This document shows, in pieces, positions 9,799 through 19,922 of a stretch of DNA of 64,000 nt (the stretch's first letter is position 1; every line of letters begins with the position of its first letter). The notes beneath the pieces are model-generated. The model was given only the letters and a program-made list of their open reading frames with translations. It was not told the DNA's origin and did not search any database. The stretch covers positions 1 through 64,000 of the forward strand of contig JAITSY010000008.1 of NCBI GenBank assembly GCA_031287415.1, given 5' to 3'. Both the position numbers and the translations under genes were made by a program. The DNA is from Candidatus Methanorbis basalitermitum (GTDB lineage Archaea; Halobacteriota; Methanomicrobia; Methanomicrobiales; Methanocorpusculaceae).

Positions 9799-10128
9799 TT
9801 TGAGATAAGAGTCTGCATCTTTTTTTCTTCAGAGCTGTCAGCTATCATAGCTACTGTGTTATTTGAAGCAGATGCTTATCAAGATTGTTGAAAAGATACT
9901 TGCATAATTTTTTGTGGTGATGTTGTTTTAGGTAGGCAAAAAAATTTGTAAAAAGACAGAGATAGTCAGGCAAATAAAGCAAAAGAAATCATTGTGTGCA
10001 GCAGGATCAGCTGCAAAGCCAAAGGCTTTGTAGCCAAGAGAGGCTGCCATTCCTATCTTGGGGCTGCAGCAAATTTCTGCGTATCTCCAAAATAATGGTT
10101 TATATAGACGGACGAGTTAAATAACTCT

Positions 10129-10707
10129 ATGATGACGAAGCACAGTGAATACATGGAGTCTTTCTTTGGTGTTGAATTGTATAAGAAGCTCGAAGATGTT
10201 CTCGGAGATTTAGAAAATATTGAGGTGGATCTAAAGGGAATCTCGCAAGAAATCGGCCGTCTTGGCGGCAAACTGGAGGACGATGACCGCACCGGCACTG
10301 TACGTGAGATGCGTGCGGCAACCTATGAGTCTGCACAGCAGGTGCGTGACGTGCGTACGTTCCTGGATTTTTATTTTACCCAGAGTCAGGAGCTGTCCCA
10401 GGTGATTCTTGAACGCGACGCCTACATGCTGTTGTATCAAATCTTTAAATGGGATATGAATGATGTCCGCGATCTCCGCGCATGGATTCGCGATTTTTAT
10501 CATGTGTGCAAGACTATTGGCTACCGGCCTGAGGATCTGCTGAATCTGAGCCGGCTGACGGCAAATCCTGTGCCCCAGGATGTTGTCCACTATCCGGTGT
10601 ATGCGGTAGATAAGCACGGGTACTGTCTGTGCGGCAAGCACTGCGACGATATTGTGTACATTGGTGAGATTCGCGAAGAAATGGATGAAATGGCGAAAAA
10701 TGCTTGA
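10129..10707 (+). CDS. Uncharacterised protein, paralog of 4594..5151 (C-terminal HYPVYAVDKHGYCLCG)
   Basis: 192 aa ORF; WD..DVR.L..WIR and YPV..D..GYCLCG shared with 4594..5151. Confidence 0.8.
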   Translation: MMTKHSEYMESFFGVELYKKLEDVLGDLENIEVDLKGISQEIGRLGGKLEDDDRTGTVREMRAATYESAQQVRDVRTFLDFYFTQSQELSQVILERDAYMLLYQIFKWDMNDVRDLRAWIRDFYHVCKTIGYRPEDLLNLSRLTANPVPQDVVHYPVYAVDKHGYCLCGKHCDDIVYIGEIREEMDEMAKNA

Positions 10708-10746
10708 ACCAGAGATTATTTATTTTTCCTCAGGAGATAGTTAGTT

Positions 10747-10920
10747 ATGGCAAAATATCTGTGCATTTTCTGCGCGTATATCTATGATGATGATCGTGGT
10801 GACCCGAAACATGGGATTCCAGCAGGCACGAAGTATGAGGATATTCCAAATACGTGGAAGTGTCCGACCTGCCTGATTCCGAAGAGTAAGCCGGGTCTGT
10901 TTAGAAAAATCGAGGGTTAA
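10747..10920 (+). CDS. Rubredoxin-like protein (57 aa)
   Basis: MAKYLCIFCAYIYDDDRGDPKHGIPAGTKYEDIPNTWKCPTCLIPKSKPGLFRKIEG; two CxxC; absent from ORF track because it is short. Confidence 0.85.
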   Translation: MAKYLCIFCAYIYDDDRGDPKHGIPAGTKYEDIPNTWKCPTCLIPKSKPGLFRKIEG

Positions 10921-10939
10921 GCAATCCCGTTTTCTTTTC

Positions 10940-11006
10940 ATGCAATAGCTGCACGCCTCTGATAGAGGTTACGCCGACCCACTCGGCGGCGTGCACGTGC
11001 ATTGCA
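10940..11006 (-). repeat. Palindromic repeat family 1 copy
   Basis: AGCTGCACGCCTCTGATAGAGGTTACGCCG. Confidence 0.75.
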
Positions 11007-11171
11007 GAGTAGCGGGATGAAGCGGAACGGTGTATATTCAGGATATGGATGTTCTTACGAAGGAGCGGCTGGATATGCAGGGCACCGCACGATAGGGATG
11101 TAGGCTAAACGGTTCTGCCATGATGTGGACCATCCGCTGATTCAGTTGTAATGCTTTGGCTTTGCAGCTAT

Positions 11172-13910
11172 TCAGAGTCCGGCCCGGATCAGCTCCTCAG
11201 CCTTTGCAAGCGCAGCTGGAATCTTTGCGGCTTCCGTACCCACACCTTGGGCGAGGTTTTCCTTGCCGCCGCCTTTGCCACCGACCTCGGCACAGACCGC
11301 GGAAACAAGCTTTCCAGCATGGACCCTCCCCGGCACACCGGAGGCCGCAACCACGCCGACACCGCCAACCGCGGTGATCAGGAGGGCGATGCCGCCACGC
11401 ATGGCAACAGCCCCAGCGACGCTGATGAGCTCCTTGCGGGAGACATCCACCTGACTGATGACGATCTCAACACCACAGATCTCGGTTCCTTCCAGTCGAG
11501 AGAGTTCCAGCTCTGCAATCTTTCCACGGAGCCGCGTGATCTCTTTGCGTTGGTCCTTCCACTCGGTAAAGAATCGCTCAACAGATCCTGGTAGGTTTTC
11601 TATCTGCACGGAAAGCGTGTTTGCCGAGGTAATGAGGAGGGTCTGGATGTGCTGCATTGCCTCAAGCGCTGCAAATCCTGCGGCAAACTCGATACGCTCA
11701 ACACCATCCTGAATGTGTTCAAGACGCAGGAGCTTGATAGGGCCAATCTCGCTGGTGCTTTGACAGTGGGTTCCGGTGCAGGCCTGCACTTCGGCTCCTA
11801 TCTGGACAACGCGTAGTTCTTTTCCGGGTGGAACCCCTCCTTGGTACAGGGCAAAGCCGAACTTCTGCTCGGCCTTGACGCGACTCTCCACCTTAATCAT
11901 CACTGGCAGATTTTCCATGACCTGCCGGTTTGCCACGCTCTCAATCTGTTTGAGCTGCCAGGGAGTAATGTGGGTGTAGTGCTGGATGTCAAGGCGGGCA
12001 GCGTCTGTCGCAAGCTGCGAGCCAGCCTGATGAACATGGGGGCCAAGCACCTCCTTTGCCGCACGAAGGACAACATGCGTTCCCGAATGGTGGCGCATGA
12101 ATGCCCGGCGGCGCTCTTCATCGATAACGCCTTTAACGATATCGCCGCGAATGAGTCCTTGGCCGTGAACCTTGTGGAGGATGACATCGCCAGATTTGAC
12201 AACCCCGTCAACGCGGATCGTGGCATCGGTGGTGACAAAGGTTCCTGTATCAGGCGGCTGGCCTCCGCCCTCGGGGTAGAAGAGGGTGTGATCGAGGATT
12301 GCGTAGTCCTCGAAGACATCAATGACCGTTGCCTCAAACTCCACATCGGTAGGGCGCTCGTAGTAGCTCCTGCGGGTTGCGGGCAGGCCTTCAATACGGT
12401 CCGCGTATTTGGCAAGAGGTGAAGCAGGCTTCTCTCCCTCATTCTCTGAGTGCATGTCTGCAATTCGGGAGTCGAAGTCGTCAGGAATTTCGAACTGCGC
12501 GCCGGTTTCGATAAGGATTTTGCCCATTAAATCGGCCGGAATGCCATGGGAATCATAGAGGGTGACGAGCTCTTCGAATGGGACGGGCTGGTTCTTCTTG
12601 ATGTAGATCTGGCCGACACGCTGGACGGTGCGTGTTCCGCGTTCGATGGTTACGTCGTACTTCTCAACTTCGCGGCTGATGATCTCGCGTACCGTTGCGG
12701 GTTCCTGTTCAAACTGCGCGAGGCCTATCTTCTCCATTTGGGCAACAACGAGGTCACCAAGGTCTTCCTCGAGGCGAATATCCTGCATCATTCTGATGCT
12801 GCGGCGCAGCACCAACCGTGCCAGGTAGCCTCCGCGGACGTTGGAGGGAACGATTAAGTCGCCAAGCATATAGGCAAGGCAACGGGTGTGGTCGCAGAGT
12901 GCGTAGATCCGCTCCATGGGGACTATCATTCTTTCGAGTTCGGCACGGGAGACTCCGGCTGCTTCGGCGACTTTCTGCCGGAGGTCATGGAGTTTTTCGC
13001 CGCGAATGTCCATCAGTCCGGCGAATTTGGCACTCATGCCCAGGATGTTCTCGAACGCGGGGTCATCGAGGCGATCTTCCATATCGGCTGTGACTAGGAG
13101 CCGCGAAATCATTTCGGGGAAGACTGCATCGTAGGCGGTAGGCGTGCCCTGCGATGCCCACACGAACCGTTCAAGTCCGTAGCCGGTATCGACTATCCGG
13201 AACGGCATTTCATAGTAGTCTTTGCCGTCGATCAGGACAGGTGGTTTGCCGGAGTTTTTACGGGAGAGATTCATGAAGACAAGCGTTGCGACTTCAAGTC
13301 CTCCCATGAGGACTTCGACGCTTGCACCTGCGTTCCCTCCGCCAAACCAAGGATTTTCCTTGAAGGTGAGGTTGGCGATATCTCCGCCGATGGATGCAAC
13401 AAAGCCGCTGCAAAGCTCTACACAGTGGTCTTTCCAGTAGACTGCGTGGTTGTCGGTGTTGAAGGCGTGGTGTGCCATCATTTCAAAGCAGGTGAAGTGG
13501 CGACCGGAGCGTCCGACGTTGTCGAGATCATTGAGCCGGATGCACGGCTGCGAGATGGTTAATGGGTTTGCTGGTGGAGGACAGGCGCCGCTTGTGATGA
13601 ACGGCTGGAAATTCGCGATGGATGCGATAGTTAAGTAGATGTCGTCACGCCATCGTGCGGCCACGGGGTATCTGTCGATGCGGGTGTGGCCGTTTTTCTC
13701 GAAGTAGGAGATGTAGGCCCCCCGCATTTCTTCGATGGTGTGTCTTTTGAATAATGGACTGCCGATAAACTGGTACGGTGCACAGGGAGCGTCACCGCAT
13801 ACTTCGTGTTTTGGGTCCCGTGTCCAGAACGGCATTCCGCATTTTTTGCAGATTTTGCGGACAAATCCTTCCCGCTTGAAGTAGTCAAGCTGATATTCAT
13901 TCTCAAGCAT
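11172..13910 (-). CDS. alaS: Alanyl-tRNA synthetase
   Basis: HHSGTHVVLRAAKEVLG, CTGTHCQST, archaeal N-terminus; ATG likely at 13910. Confidence 0.95.
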   Translation of the reverse strand: MLENEYQLDYFKREGFVRKICKKCGMPFWTRDPKHEVCGDAPCAPYQFIGSPLFKRHTIEEMRGAYISYFEKNGHTRIDRYPVAARWRDDIYLTIASIANFQPFITSGACPPPANPLTISQPCIRLNDLDNVGRSGRHFTCFEMMAHHAFNTDNHAVYWKDHCVELCSGFVASIGGDIANLTFKENPWFGGGNAGASVEVLMGGLEVATLVFMNLSRKNSGKPPVLIDGKDYYEMPFRIVDTGYGLERFVWASQGTPTAYDAVFPEMISRLLVTADMEDRLDDPAFENILGMSAKFAGLMDIRGEKLHDLRQKVAEAAGVSRAELERMIVPMERIYALCDHTRCLAYMLGDLIVPSNVRGGYLARLVLRRSIRMMQDIRLEEDLGDLVVAQMEKIGLAQFEQEPATVREIISREVEKYDVTIERGTRTVQRVGQIYIKKNQPVPFEELVTLYDSHGIPADLMGKILIETGAQFEIPDDFDSRIADMHSENEGEKPASPLAKYADRIEGLPATRRSYYERPTDVEFEATVIDVFEDYAILDHTLFYPEGGGQPPDTGTFVTTDATIRVDGVVKSGDVILHKVHGQGLIRGDIVKGVIDEERRRAFMRHHSGTHVVLRAAKEVLGPHVHQAGSQLATDAARLDIQHYTHITPWQLKQIESVANRQVMENLPVMIKVESRVKAEQKFGFALYQGGVPPGKELRVVQIGAEVQACTGTHCQSTSEIGPIKLLRLEHIQDGVERIEFAAGFAALEAMQHIQTLLITSANTLSVQIENLPGSVERFFTEWKDQRKEITRLRGKIAELELSRLEGTEICGVEIVISQVDVSRKELISVAGAVAMRGGIALLITAVGGVGVVAASGVPGRVHAGKLVSAVCAEVGGKGGGKENLAQGVGTEAAKIPAALAKAEELIRAGL

Positions 13911-14330
13911 GAAGAGCCACTTACCAAGATTACTACCTAATATAGGTAGGTGTTGCGGTGAGATAATTATTGTCTTTAGGTATATGGCGCGATTACGAGA
14001 GGTTTCAAAGAGATGGGGAGTATTTCTATCGACCACAAAACATTATATTCAAAATTCAAATCAGGTATTGTTTATCACCGGCAACAACGCATCGACTGGC
14101 AGTGGTTGGGTGTGTGTTTGAAATCGGAATTGTACTTTAAAAGAGTAATTTATATATTACCAATAAAACTGATAAGTCCGCTATTTTATATATAATTACT
14201 CTTCTAAAGCACTATTCAGTAGTGTTTTTGCAGAATAGCAAAGCAGGCGTGCGCCCGCTGCCTTGCCTCATTCCAAAGCTTCCCACCGGGGACTGCAACA
14301 ATCCAAAAAAGAGCGTGAACAAGACATTGT

Positions 14331-14564
14331 TCAACTGTCAATGAACTCTTTGAGTTTTGCTATGAGGTACTCTCCTGCCGTTGCTACCTCTTCCTTTGTA
14401 CCGCGAAATGCTATCAACTCGCGTTCATCATTGACCATGTTTGCATAGCTCAGCGGCCGCGTGACCCTGATCATCTCCACGTTGAATGTAAGTGCAATGT
14501 CTCGGATGATGGTTTGGGGTGTTCCTGGCGGTACAACCAGATCCACTTCTTCTGCTTCTGTCAT
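14331..14564 (-). CDS. Small conserved protein (77 aa) adjacent to methanogenesis marker 14
   Basis: Compact ORF 7 bp downstream of 14571..16061 on the same strand. Confidence 0.6.
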   Translation of the reverse strand: MTEAEEVDLVVPPGTPQTIIRDIALTFNVEMIRVTRPLSYANMVNDERELIAFRGTKEEVATAGEYLIAKLKEFIDS

Positions 14565-14570
14565 ATCAGA

Positions 14571-16061
14571 TTACCTCCCAATTTTCTGGCGTTCTGCCAT
14601 AATACATTTTCCGCCGCAAACACCCCCGAGTGGACGTTTCGGATGCCCAAGGCTGTTCATACACCGGCCCATCAGGGCAGCACCTCGCGCAAGGCCATCA
14701 TCGACGAATACAAGATGGTTCACCGGATCATCATAGAGATTGCGCTCAGCAACACCGTTTAAGATGTACTGCGGCTTGTTGCCAGAGATGATGGCACGAC
14801 CGGTGAACCCGATCGAGCTGTTCGATGGCAGAACCCCTCTTTCAACGCAGAGATCAATGATTTGGAGAGCAACTGCGGCACACAGCCGGTCAATTACCTC
14901 ACGGATAACCTCTTTTTTTTCAGTTTTCGCAAGTTCTGCACCGATGGCTGAAAGCTTGGGGATCTTGTCACCATCATAGCCCACATCAACACCAAGGAGA
15001 CAAATGCGGGAGGCTTTCGCAGCATCTGCACAGACCGGCACTTTTCCAAAGCGCCGACGATCTGCTGGAACCTCCATAATATCAAGCAGCGCAAGACATC
15101 GCTCCACATACGGCATTGCTTTTTTGGTCGCACGGTTTGCCGCAGGCCTGCAGATTTCACCGAAGAGATCCAATGCGGTACCTTTCTTTTTGTCTACAAG
15201 ACCGGTTCCCCGAATGATGGCGTCGGGGATTGCACCGGCAAGACCGCAGAAGTTACCAATAGTCTTTGCAAACGGGCTCTCTGCATTCGGGTCGACATCG
15301 CTGGTGATCCGGCCGTCAAGCGTTGTTCCAAAGTCCATAGATATGCAGGGATTGCGGAAATCAACCGAAGTCCATTTGGCCCCTTCCTTGATGCCTGCCA
15401 TCGCAAGTTCTCCTTCCATCTCGTTTGCAACCATCTCCACACCAGATGCTCCGGTAGGTGGTGTGACACCGGCGACCGCACCCGTGAAGACCAGGCGGTC
15501 AGCAAAACTGAACCTGCGAAGTTTCAGCGGGAGATTACCTTTCTCCATCGGTGGTGTCATCTTTTTTGGAGGAACACCTGCCTCCAAACAGCCGTTGGCA
15601 AGCGCCACGATGAAGTCTCCCACCTGTTCTGGCGAGTCCATTGCAGCAACAACACCGGTACTCCTCACCACGAAGTCGAGATCATCCTTGATGCTCAGAT
15701 CTGCATCGCGATGACATTTAATCAGTGTATCTCTCACGAGTTCGGTTACTGATTCTCGAGTGAGTTCAGTTCCGTCAAGCGTTGTTCCAAAAACCCACTC
15801 TCCTGATTTTGGTGGCCGGGCGTCGCGGCTCATCGAAACCGTCTTGTTGATTACATAGGATCTGCCTTCCTCAAGGTCAGTTCCGGTGAGAATGCATTTG
15901 GTCGTCGTATTTCCCATCTCAACAGATGCAACGATGAAATACGGCTTTGATTTGTATTCGGGAACCCTCATTCCCGCTCCGTGTCCGGTAGTTGGTGGGG
16001 GTACACTTTCCACAATCCACGGTTTTTTCGCGAAAAATCGGTCAAAAAAATCTACCGTCAT
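14571..16061 (-). CDS. Methanogenesis marker protein 14
   Basis: VASVEMGNTTTKCILTGTDL, ISMDFGTTLDGRIT, GGVCGGKCI C-terminus; ATG at 16061. Confidence 0.8.
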   Translation of the reverse strand: MTVDFFDRFFAKKPWIVESVPPPTTGHGAGMRVPEYKSKPYFIVASVEMGNTTTKCILTGTDLEEGRSYVINKTVSMSRDARPPKSGEWVFGTTLDGTELTRESVTELVRDTLIKCHRDADLSIKDDLDFVVRSTGVVAAMDSPEQVGDFIVALANGCLEAGVPPKKMTPPMEKGNLPLKLRRFSFADRLVFTGAVAGVTPPTGASGVEMVANEMEGELAMAGIKEGAKWTSVDFRNPCISMDFGTTLDGRITSDVDPNAESPFAKTIGNFCGLAGAIPDAIIRGTGLVDKKKGTALDLFGEICRPAANRATKKAMPYVERCLALLDIMEVPADRRRFGKVPVCADAAKASRICLLGVDVGYDGDKIPKLSAIGAELAKTEKKEVIREVIDRLCAAVALQIIDLCVERGVLPSNSSIGFTGRAIISGNKPQYILNGVAERNLYDDPVNHLVFVDDGLARGAALMGRCMNSLGHPKRPLGGVCGGKCIMAERQKIGR

Positions 16062-16396
16062 ACTATAGCGAAGTTCATCTCTGACTAATAAATAGATTTG
16101 CATTTTCGTATCCGAATGCAACAAAGCCTCCACACACAAAAAACTCGAAGATGACCCGGGGCTGTGCACGAGAGAGATGAGACGTGAATGGTTGCCCAGG
16201 GACTGCAACTTTGCCGTAATCGGTACTTTTTGCGACGCACCAAGGATTTGTACCAGGTGTTTCCTTTAATAGAGAATGCCGAAAACCCCAGCCTTCGCTG
16301 GAAACATCAGCCTGGATGCAGCTTATCCTGTCACCAGAACAATGGCCTCTTCGCACTGCATCCATCCCTGGAGTGCCCCGTAGTAGAATAGTATTT

Positions 16397-17305
16397 ATGT
16401 TTCCTACGGGACCATATCTAATCATTGGATGGGTGATTCTCACGACCGGAGATCATATTATCGAAGCAATTGGCATGACCCGTTTCATCATTCGGGATGG
16501 AAAGGTGCTGGAAACAGGTGAACCGAAGGTCCACACCTGCCCGCTTGCAAAACGATTTGCCAGCCCGGTTGACCCGATCACAAGAGAGGCTGCGGCGGCA
16601 AACATCTCTGCCCGCATTCGGCGGTTCGGCATGTGTACCAAAGATCGCCAGGTCCTCGATGAAGAAACGTTTGTGCTGTTTGGTGCGTCCGAGCTGATGA
16701 ATACTGGTCTTCGTACCGGAACGCTTGAGGCTGCAGTGATCGCCTGCGACGGTGCGGGAACCGTCATTGTCCGTTCGCCCGAGATGGTGCAGGGTATCGG
16801 CGGTCGAATGTCTGGTCTTGTTGTGACCACCCCGTATCCGGAAGTGATAGCCCGCATTGAAGATGCAGGTGGCATTGTCGTCAACCCAGACACTGGTGCA
16901 ATGGATGCCCTTGCAGGTCTTGCAAAGGCGCAGGAGATGGGATGGACAAATGTCGCGGTGACAATTATCGGATCCCAGCCCGAACTCGCCGAGGAGATTC
17001 GAGCCAGGTATCCCAAGGCCCTCATCATTGTGGTGCACACCTCGTCGGTTACATCTCTGGAAAATGCACTGCGGCTTGCAAAAGTGGCGGACCTGATCTT
17101 CTCCTGCGCCTCAAAATATATGCGCGAGGCGGCAGCATCCATGGCTCTTGTACAAGGAGGCATCGGCGTTCCGGTATTTGCCACCTCAAAAGCAGGAAAG
17201 ATACTCATCATGGAGCGGCTCGTTGAGACAGACCAGCCGATTCTCGTGAAAAATACCCGACTACCGGTAAGTGACATGGGCAGTATCCCCGAGCCGCTTG
17301 TCTGA
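16397..17305 (+). CDS. Methanogenesis marker protein 8 (DUF2099)
   Basis: FGMCTKDRQVLDEETFVLFGASELMNTGLRTGTLEAAVIACDGAGTVI; ATG likely at 16397. Confidence 0.75.
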   Translation: MFPTGPYLIIGWVILTTGDHIIEAIGMTRFIIRDGKVLETGEPKVHTCPLAKRFASPVDPITREAAAANISARIRRFGMCTKDRQVLDEETFVLFGASELMNTGLRTGTLEAAVIACDGAGTVIVRSPEMVQGIGGRMSGLVVTTPYPEVIARIEDAGGIVVNPDTGAMDALAGLAKAQEMGWTNVAVTIIGSQPELAEEIRARYPKALIIVVHTSSVTSLENALRLAKVADLIFSCASKYMREAAASMALVQGGIGVPVFATSKAGKILIMERLVETDQPILVKNTRLPVSDMGSIPEPLV

Positions 17306-17428
17306 AAAATATTTTTCAGAATGATACCTGAGATAACGAGATGTGGTGTGCAAGCGGCAATTCCAACAGAAATTTATGATGAGATACAATGAATAATTCT
17401 GCTTAAATTCTCAGATTGGAATTGGAAA

Positions 17429-17605
17429 TTGAAACCAGGGTCTCTCCTCCTCCTTGGCAATGCGTTCTGCGTGGTGATCTGCGCCTTAACCGTGCTGATT
17501 CCCGACAATGTCTCATCGGAATTCGATTACTATGTGATGATCGCCGCATCCTTTATAGCACTCTTTTTCTGTATATGGGGATTTTGGGAGTTTCACACGA
17601 GGTAG
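17429..17605 (+). CDS. Possible small membrane protein (TTG start, 58 aa, two hydrophobic segments)
   Basis: LKPGSLLLLGNAFCVVICALTVLIPDNVSSEFDYYVMIAASFIALFFCIWGFWEFHTR; no ATG in frame. Confidence 0.35.
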   Translation: MKPGSLLLLGNAFCVVICALTVLIPDNVSSEFDYYVMIAASFIALFFCIWGFWEFHTR

Positions 17606-17761
17606 CTTATTTATCTCTTGATCGCGTGGATCCCGTCTTCGTTCTCTTGCTGCAAAACCAAAGGCTTTGCAGCCCAACGGTGCAATGATGTCGCACGTCA
17701 CCGTGCGGTGATGAGACCTCCTTCCGCATTTCGACTGGCAGCTCGTGCCGTGCTGCCGCTG

Positions 17762-17788
17762 CCCCGCCTGCCTGTTGCAGGCAGGCGG
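17762..17788. repeat. Perfect 12-bp stem / 3-nt loop GC-rich hairpin
   Basis: CCCGCCTGCCTG-TTG-CAGGCAGGCGGG. Confidence 0.9.
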
Positions 17789-18068
17789 GCTTCCGTTGCC
17801 TTGTTGTTCCTCATGAATGTTCCGGTGGTCTGCGCGGATAACAACATGAATGTGCACCCGCGATGTTATTTGCATTCAATGGTTCCTCCGGCGTCTTTTG
17901 AAATAAGCCCACGTAATTGCAGCAAACATTCCGCTTGCAGCCATTGCATGGCAATGGGACAACTATCTCGCCAGATGTGCAGCCTCTCCGCTACCATGCG
18001 ACAATTCCATCTCTCCTTTGTGGCTCTATCGGCAGCCTGATGTAACTATCCCTGCAACTAATACAAAC

Positions 18069-18974
18069 ATGAGAGTCCTCATCGCCGAATACACCGCATC
18101 ACACGACCCAACCCTCGCACCCGAAGGGAAAGCAATGGTTGCTGTACTCAGGGAAAGCTTTGAACGTTTGGGCCACACTGTTATTCAACCAGCATCCGGG
18201 GATTTCAATGCAGAGATCGCACGGCTTTCACCTCAGTGTGACTATGGACTCGTCATCGCCCCCGATGAACTTCTTTCCGAGTTCACCCATACACTTGAAC
18301 TGGCAACCCACAACATAGGATCCGACAGCACTAGCATTGCTGTCTGCGCAAACAAACGTCTCACGGCAAAAGTACTTGCAGGAATCGGCATCAGCGTCCC
18401 GCAGGAGGTTGCGGCTGATTACACTGGAAAACGCGTTATCAAACCTATCAAAGGCGCAGGATCCGTTGACGTCCGCATTGCAAAGGACGATGAACTGCCC
18501 GGCAAAAATGAAATGGCGGTTGAGTACCTCAAAGGCACGCATTATAGCATAAGTATCGTCGGCAGCCGTGTCGTCGGTGGGGCTTGTGGGTTCTACAGCG
18601 GTCTCCCGCCGGTATTTCTCACTATTAATCGCCAGTACACCGAAGTTGATGAAAACGGCCTCTTCACGTATCACGGCGGAGAGACCCCAGTCCACCCCGA
18701 ACGCGAAGAAGAGATCATCGACATCGCCAAAAAGACCATCGAACGCCTCGGCTGTCAGGGATATGTCGGTATCGACATCATCGTCGGCGAAAAAATCTGG
18801 ATTGTCGATGTCAACCCCCGCCCTACCATGAGCATTAGTGGTCTCGTCAAAGTAATTGAGGAGGAGATTGCTGACATTCTCCTCAAGGCAACCGTCGGTC
18901 TCCCCCATAAGGGCATCCACCACAACGGCAAAACCGCAAAGTTTGACGAAATCGGTGGAGTCACTATCGCATGA
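18069..18974 (+). CDS. mfnD: ATP-grasp tyramine--L-glutamate ligase (methanofuran biosynthesis)
   Basis: ATP-grasp features (VIKPIKGAGSVDVR, WIVDVNPRPTMSISG); overlaps mfnF-like gene. Confidence 0.75.
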   Translation: MRVLIAEYTASHDPTLAPEGKAMVAVLRESFERLGHTVIQPASGDFNAEIARLSPQCDYGLVIAPDELLSEFTHTLELATHNIGSDSTSIAVCANKRLTAKVLAGIGISVPQEVAADYTGKRVIKPIKGAGSVDVRIAKDDELPGKNEMAVEYLKGTHYSISIVGSRVVGGACGFYSGLPPVFLTINRQYTEVDENGLFTYHGGETPVHPEREEEIIDIAKKTIERLGCQGYVGIDIIVGEKIWIVDVNPRPTMSISGLVKVIEEEIADILLKATVGLPHKGIHHNGKTAKFDEIGGVTIA

Positions 18975-19885
18975 TCGGCATCGATGTTGGAGGGGCAAAC
19001 CTCAAAGTAGTGGACGATGATGGTGCCCATATCCACTACTGCCCGCTCTGGCGCGAATCAAACCTCGCCGAAATCCTTGCACATTACCGCGGCAATGATG
19101 CAGCAGCCGTCATGAGCGGTGAGCTTACCGATGGATTTTTCAACAAAACTGAAGGTATTGCGTACATCGTCCGCGCCGTTCGAAAAACTTTCCCCAACTC
19201 CATTTTTTATGGGACCGACGGGAAATTCCACAGGAATGCCTGTCCCGAACTTGCAGCGGCGAACTGGCTTGCGTCTGCGGACTATCTGCAGCAGATCTAT
19301 CCGGATAGCATGATGCTTGACATCGGCAGTACAACCGCCGACATTGTCCCCTTCACAAAATTCTCTGAGCTACTCGGCATGACTGACATCATCCGTTTGC
19401 AACGCGGCTACCTCATCTATACTGGCATGCTCAGAACACCGGTCGCAACTCTTGCAAATGCTGCGGTCATTGGCGGCACTAGAACCCCATTCTCAACAGA
19501 ATACTTTGCTTGCAGCGGCGATGTGCACTACGTCCTTGGCCACATCACCAATACCGAATACACCGTAGCAACCCCCGACGGCAAAGAAGTCAGCCGAGAT
19601 GCTTGCCTGCGGCGACTCGCCAGAATCGTTTGTGCCGATCTTGAAGAGATTGGTGAGAATGGTGCCCTGGCTGTCGCAAAAGCGTTCTGGGACGCACAAA
19701 AAAACCTGATCTGCAATGCAGTCGCAAAAGTGGCAGCGGAGACAACCCGTGGAACAATTCTGGTCGGGGGCATCGGATCTCCAATTTTTACAGAGATCAT
19801 CGGCGGCATTAGCCTCATTGACATAGTCGGCATCCCTGCCGCCGCCTTTCCGGCATTTGCGGTAAAAGAGATCGCAGAACGGTGA
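18971..19885 (+). CDS. mfnF: Hydantoinase/oxoprolinase-fold methanofuran biosynthesis enzyme MfnF
   Basis: MIGIDVGGANLKVVD, MLDIGSTTADIVPF; 4-bp overlap with mfnD. Confidence 0.75.
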   Translation: MIGIDVGGANLKVVDDDGAHIHYCPLWRESNLAEILAHYRGNDAAAVMSGELTDGFFNKTEGIAYIVRAVRKTFPNSIFYGTDGKFHRNACPELAAANWLASADYLQQIYPDSMMLDIGSTTADIVPFTKFSELLGMTDIIRLQRGYLIYTGMLRTPVATLANAAVIGGTRTPFSTEYFACSGDVHYVLGHITNTEYTVATPDGKEVSRDACLRRLARIVCADLEEIGENGALAVAKAFWDAQKNLICNAVAKVAAETTRGTILVGGIGSPIFTEIIGGISLIDIVGIPAAAFPAFAVKEIAER

Positions 19886-19887
19886 GA

Positions 19888-19922
19888 AGTTGCATGGCAG
19901 CGGAACCCGCTGCCATGCAACT
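19888..19922. terminator. Perfect 15-bp stem hairpin between convergent genes
   Basis: AGTTGCATGGCAGCG-GAACC-CGCTGCCATGCAACT. Confidence 0.6.

Noticed and set aside
11841-12422. 193-aa plus-strand ORF inside alaS
   Set aside because: Antisense shadow of alaS.
16453-17277. 274-aa minus-strand ORF antisense to marker-8 gene
   Set aside because: Ser/Ala/Arg-rich shadow; the plus strand is convincingly coding.
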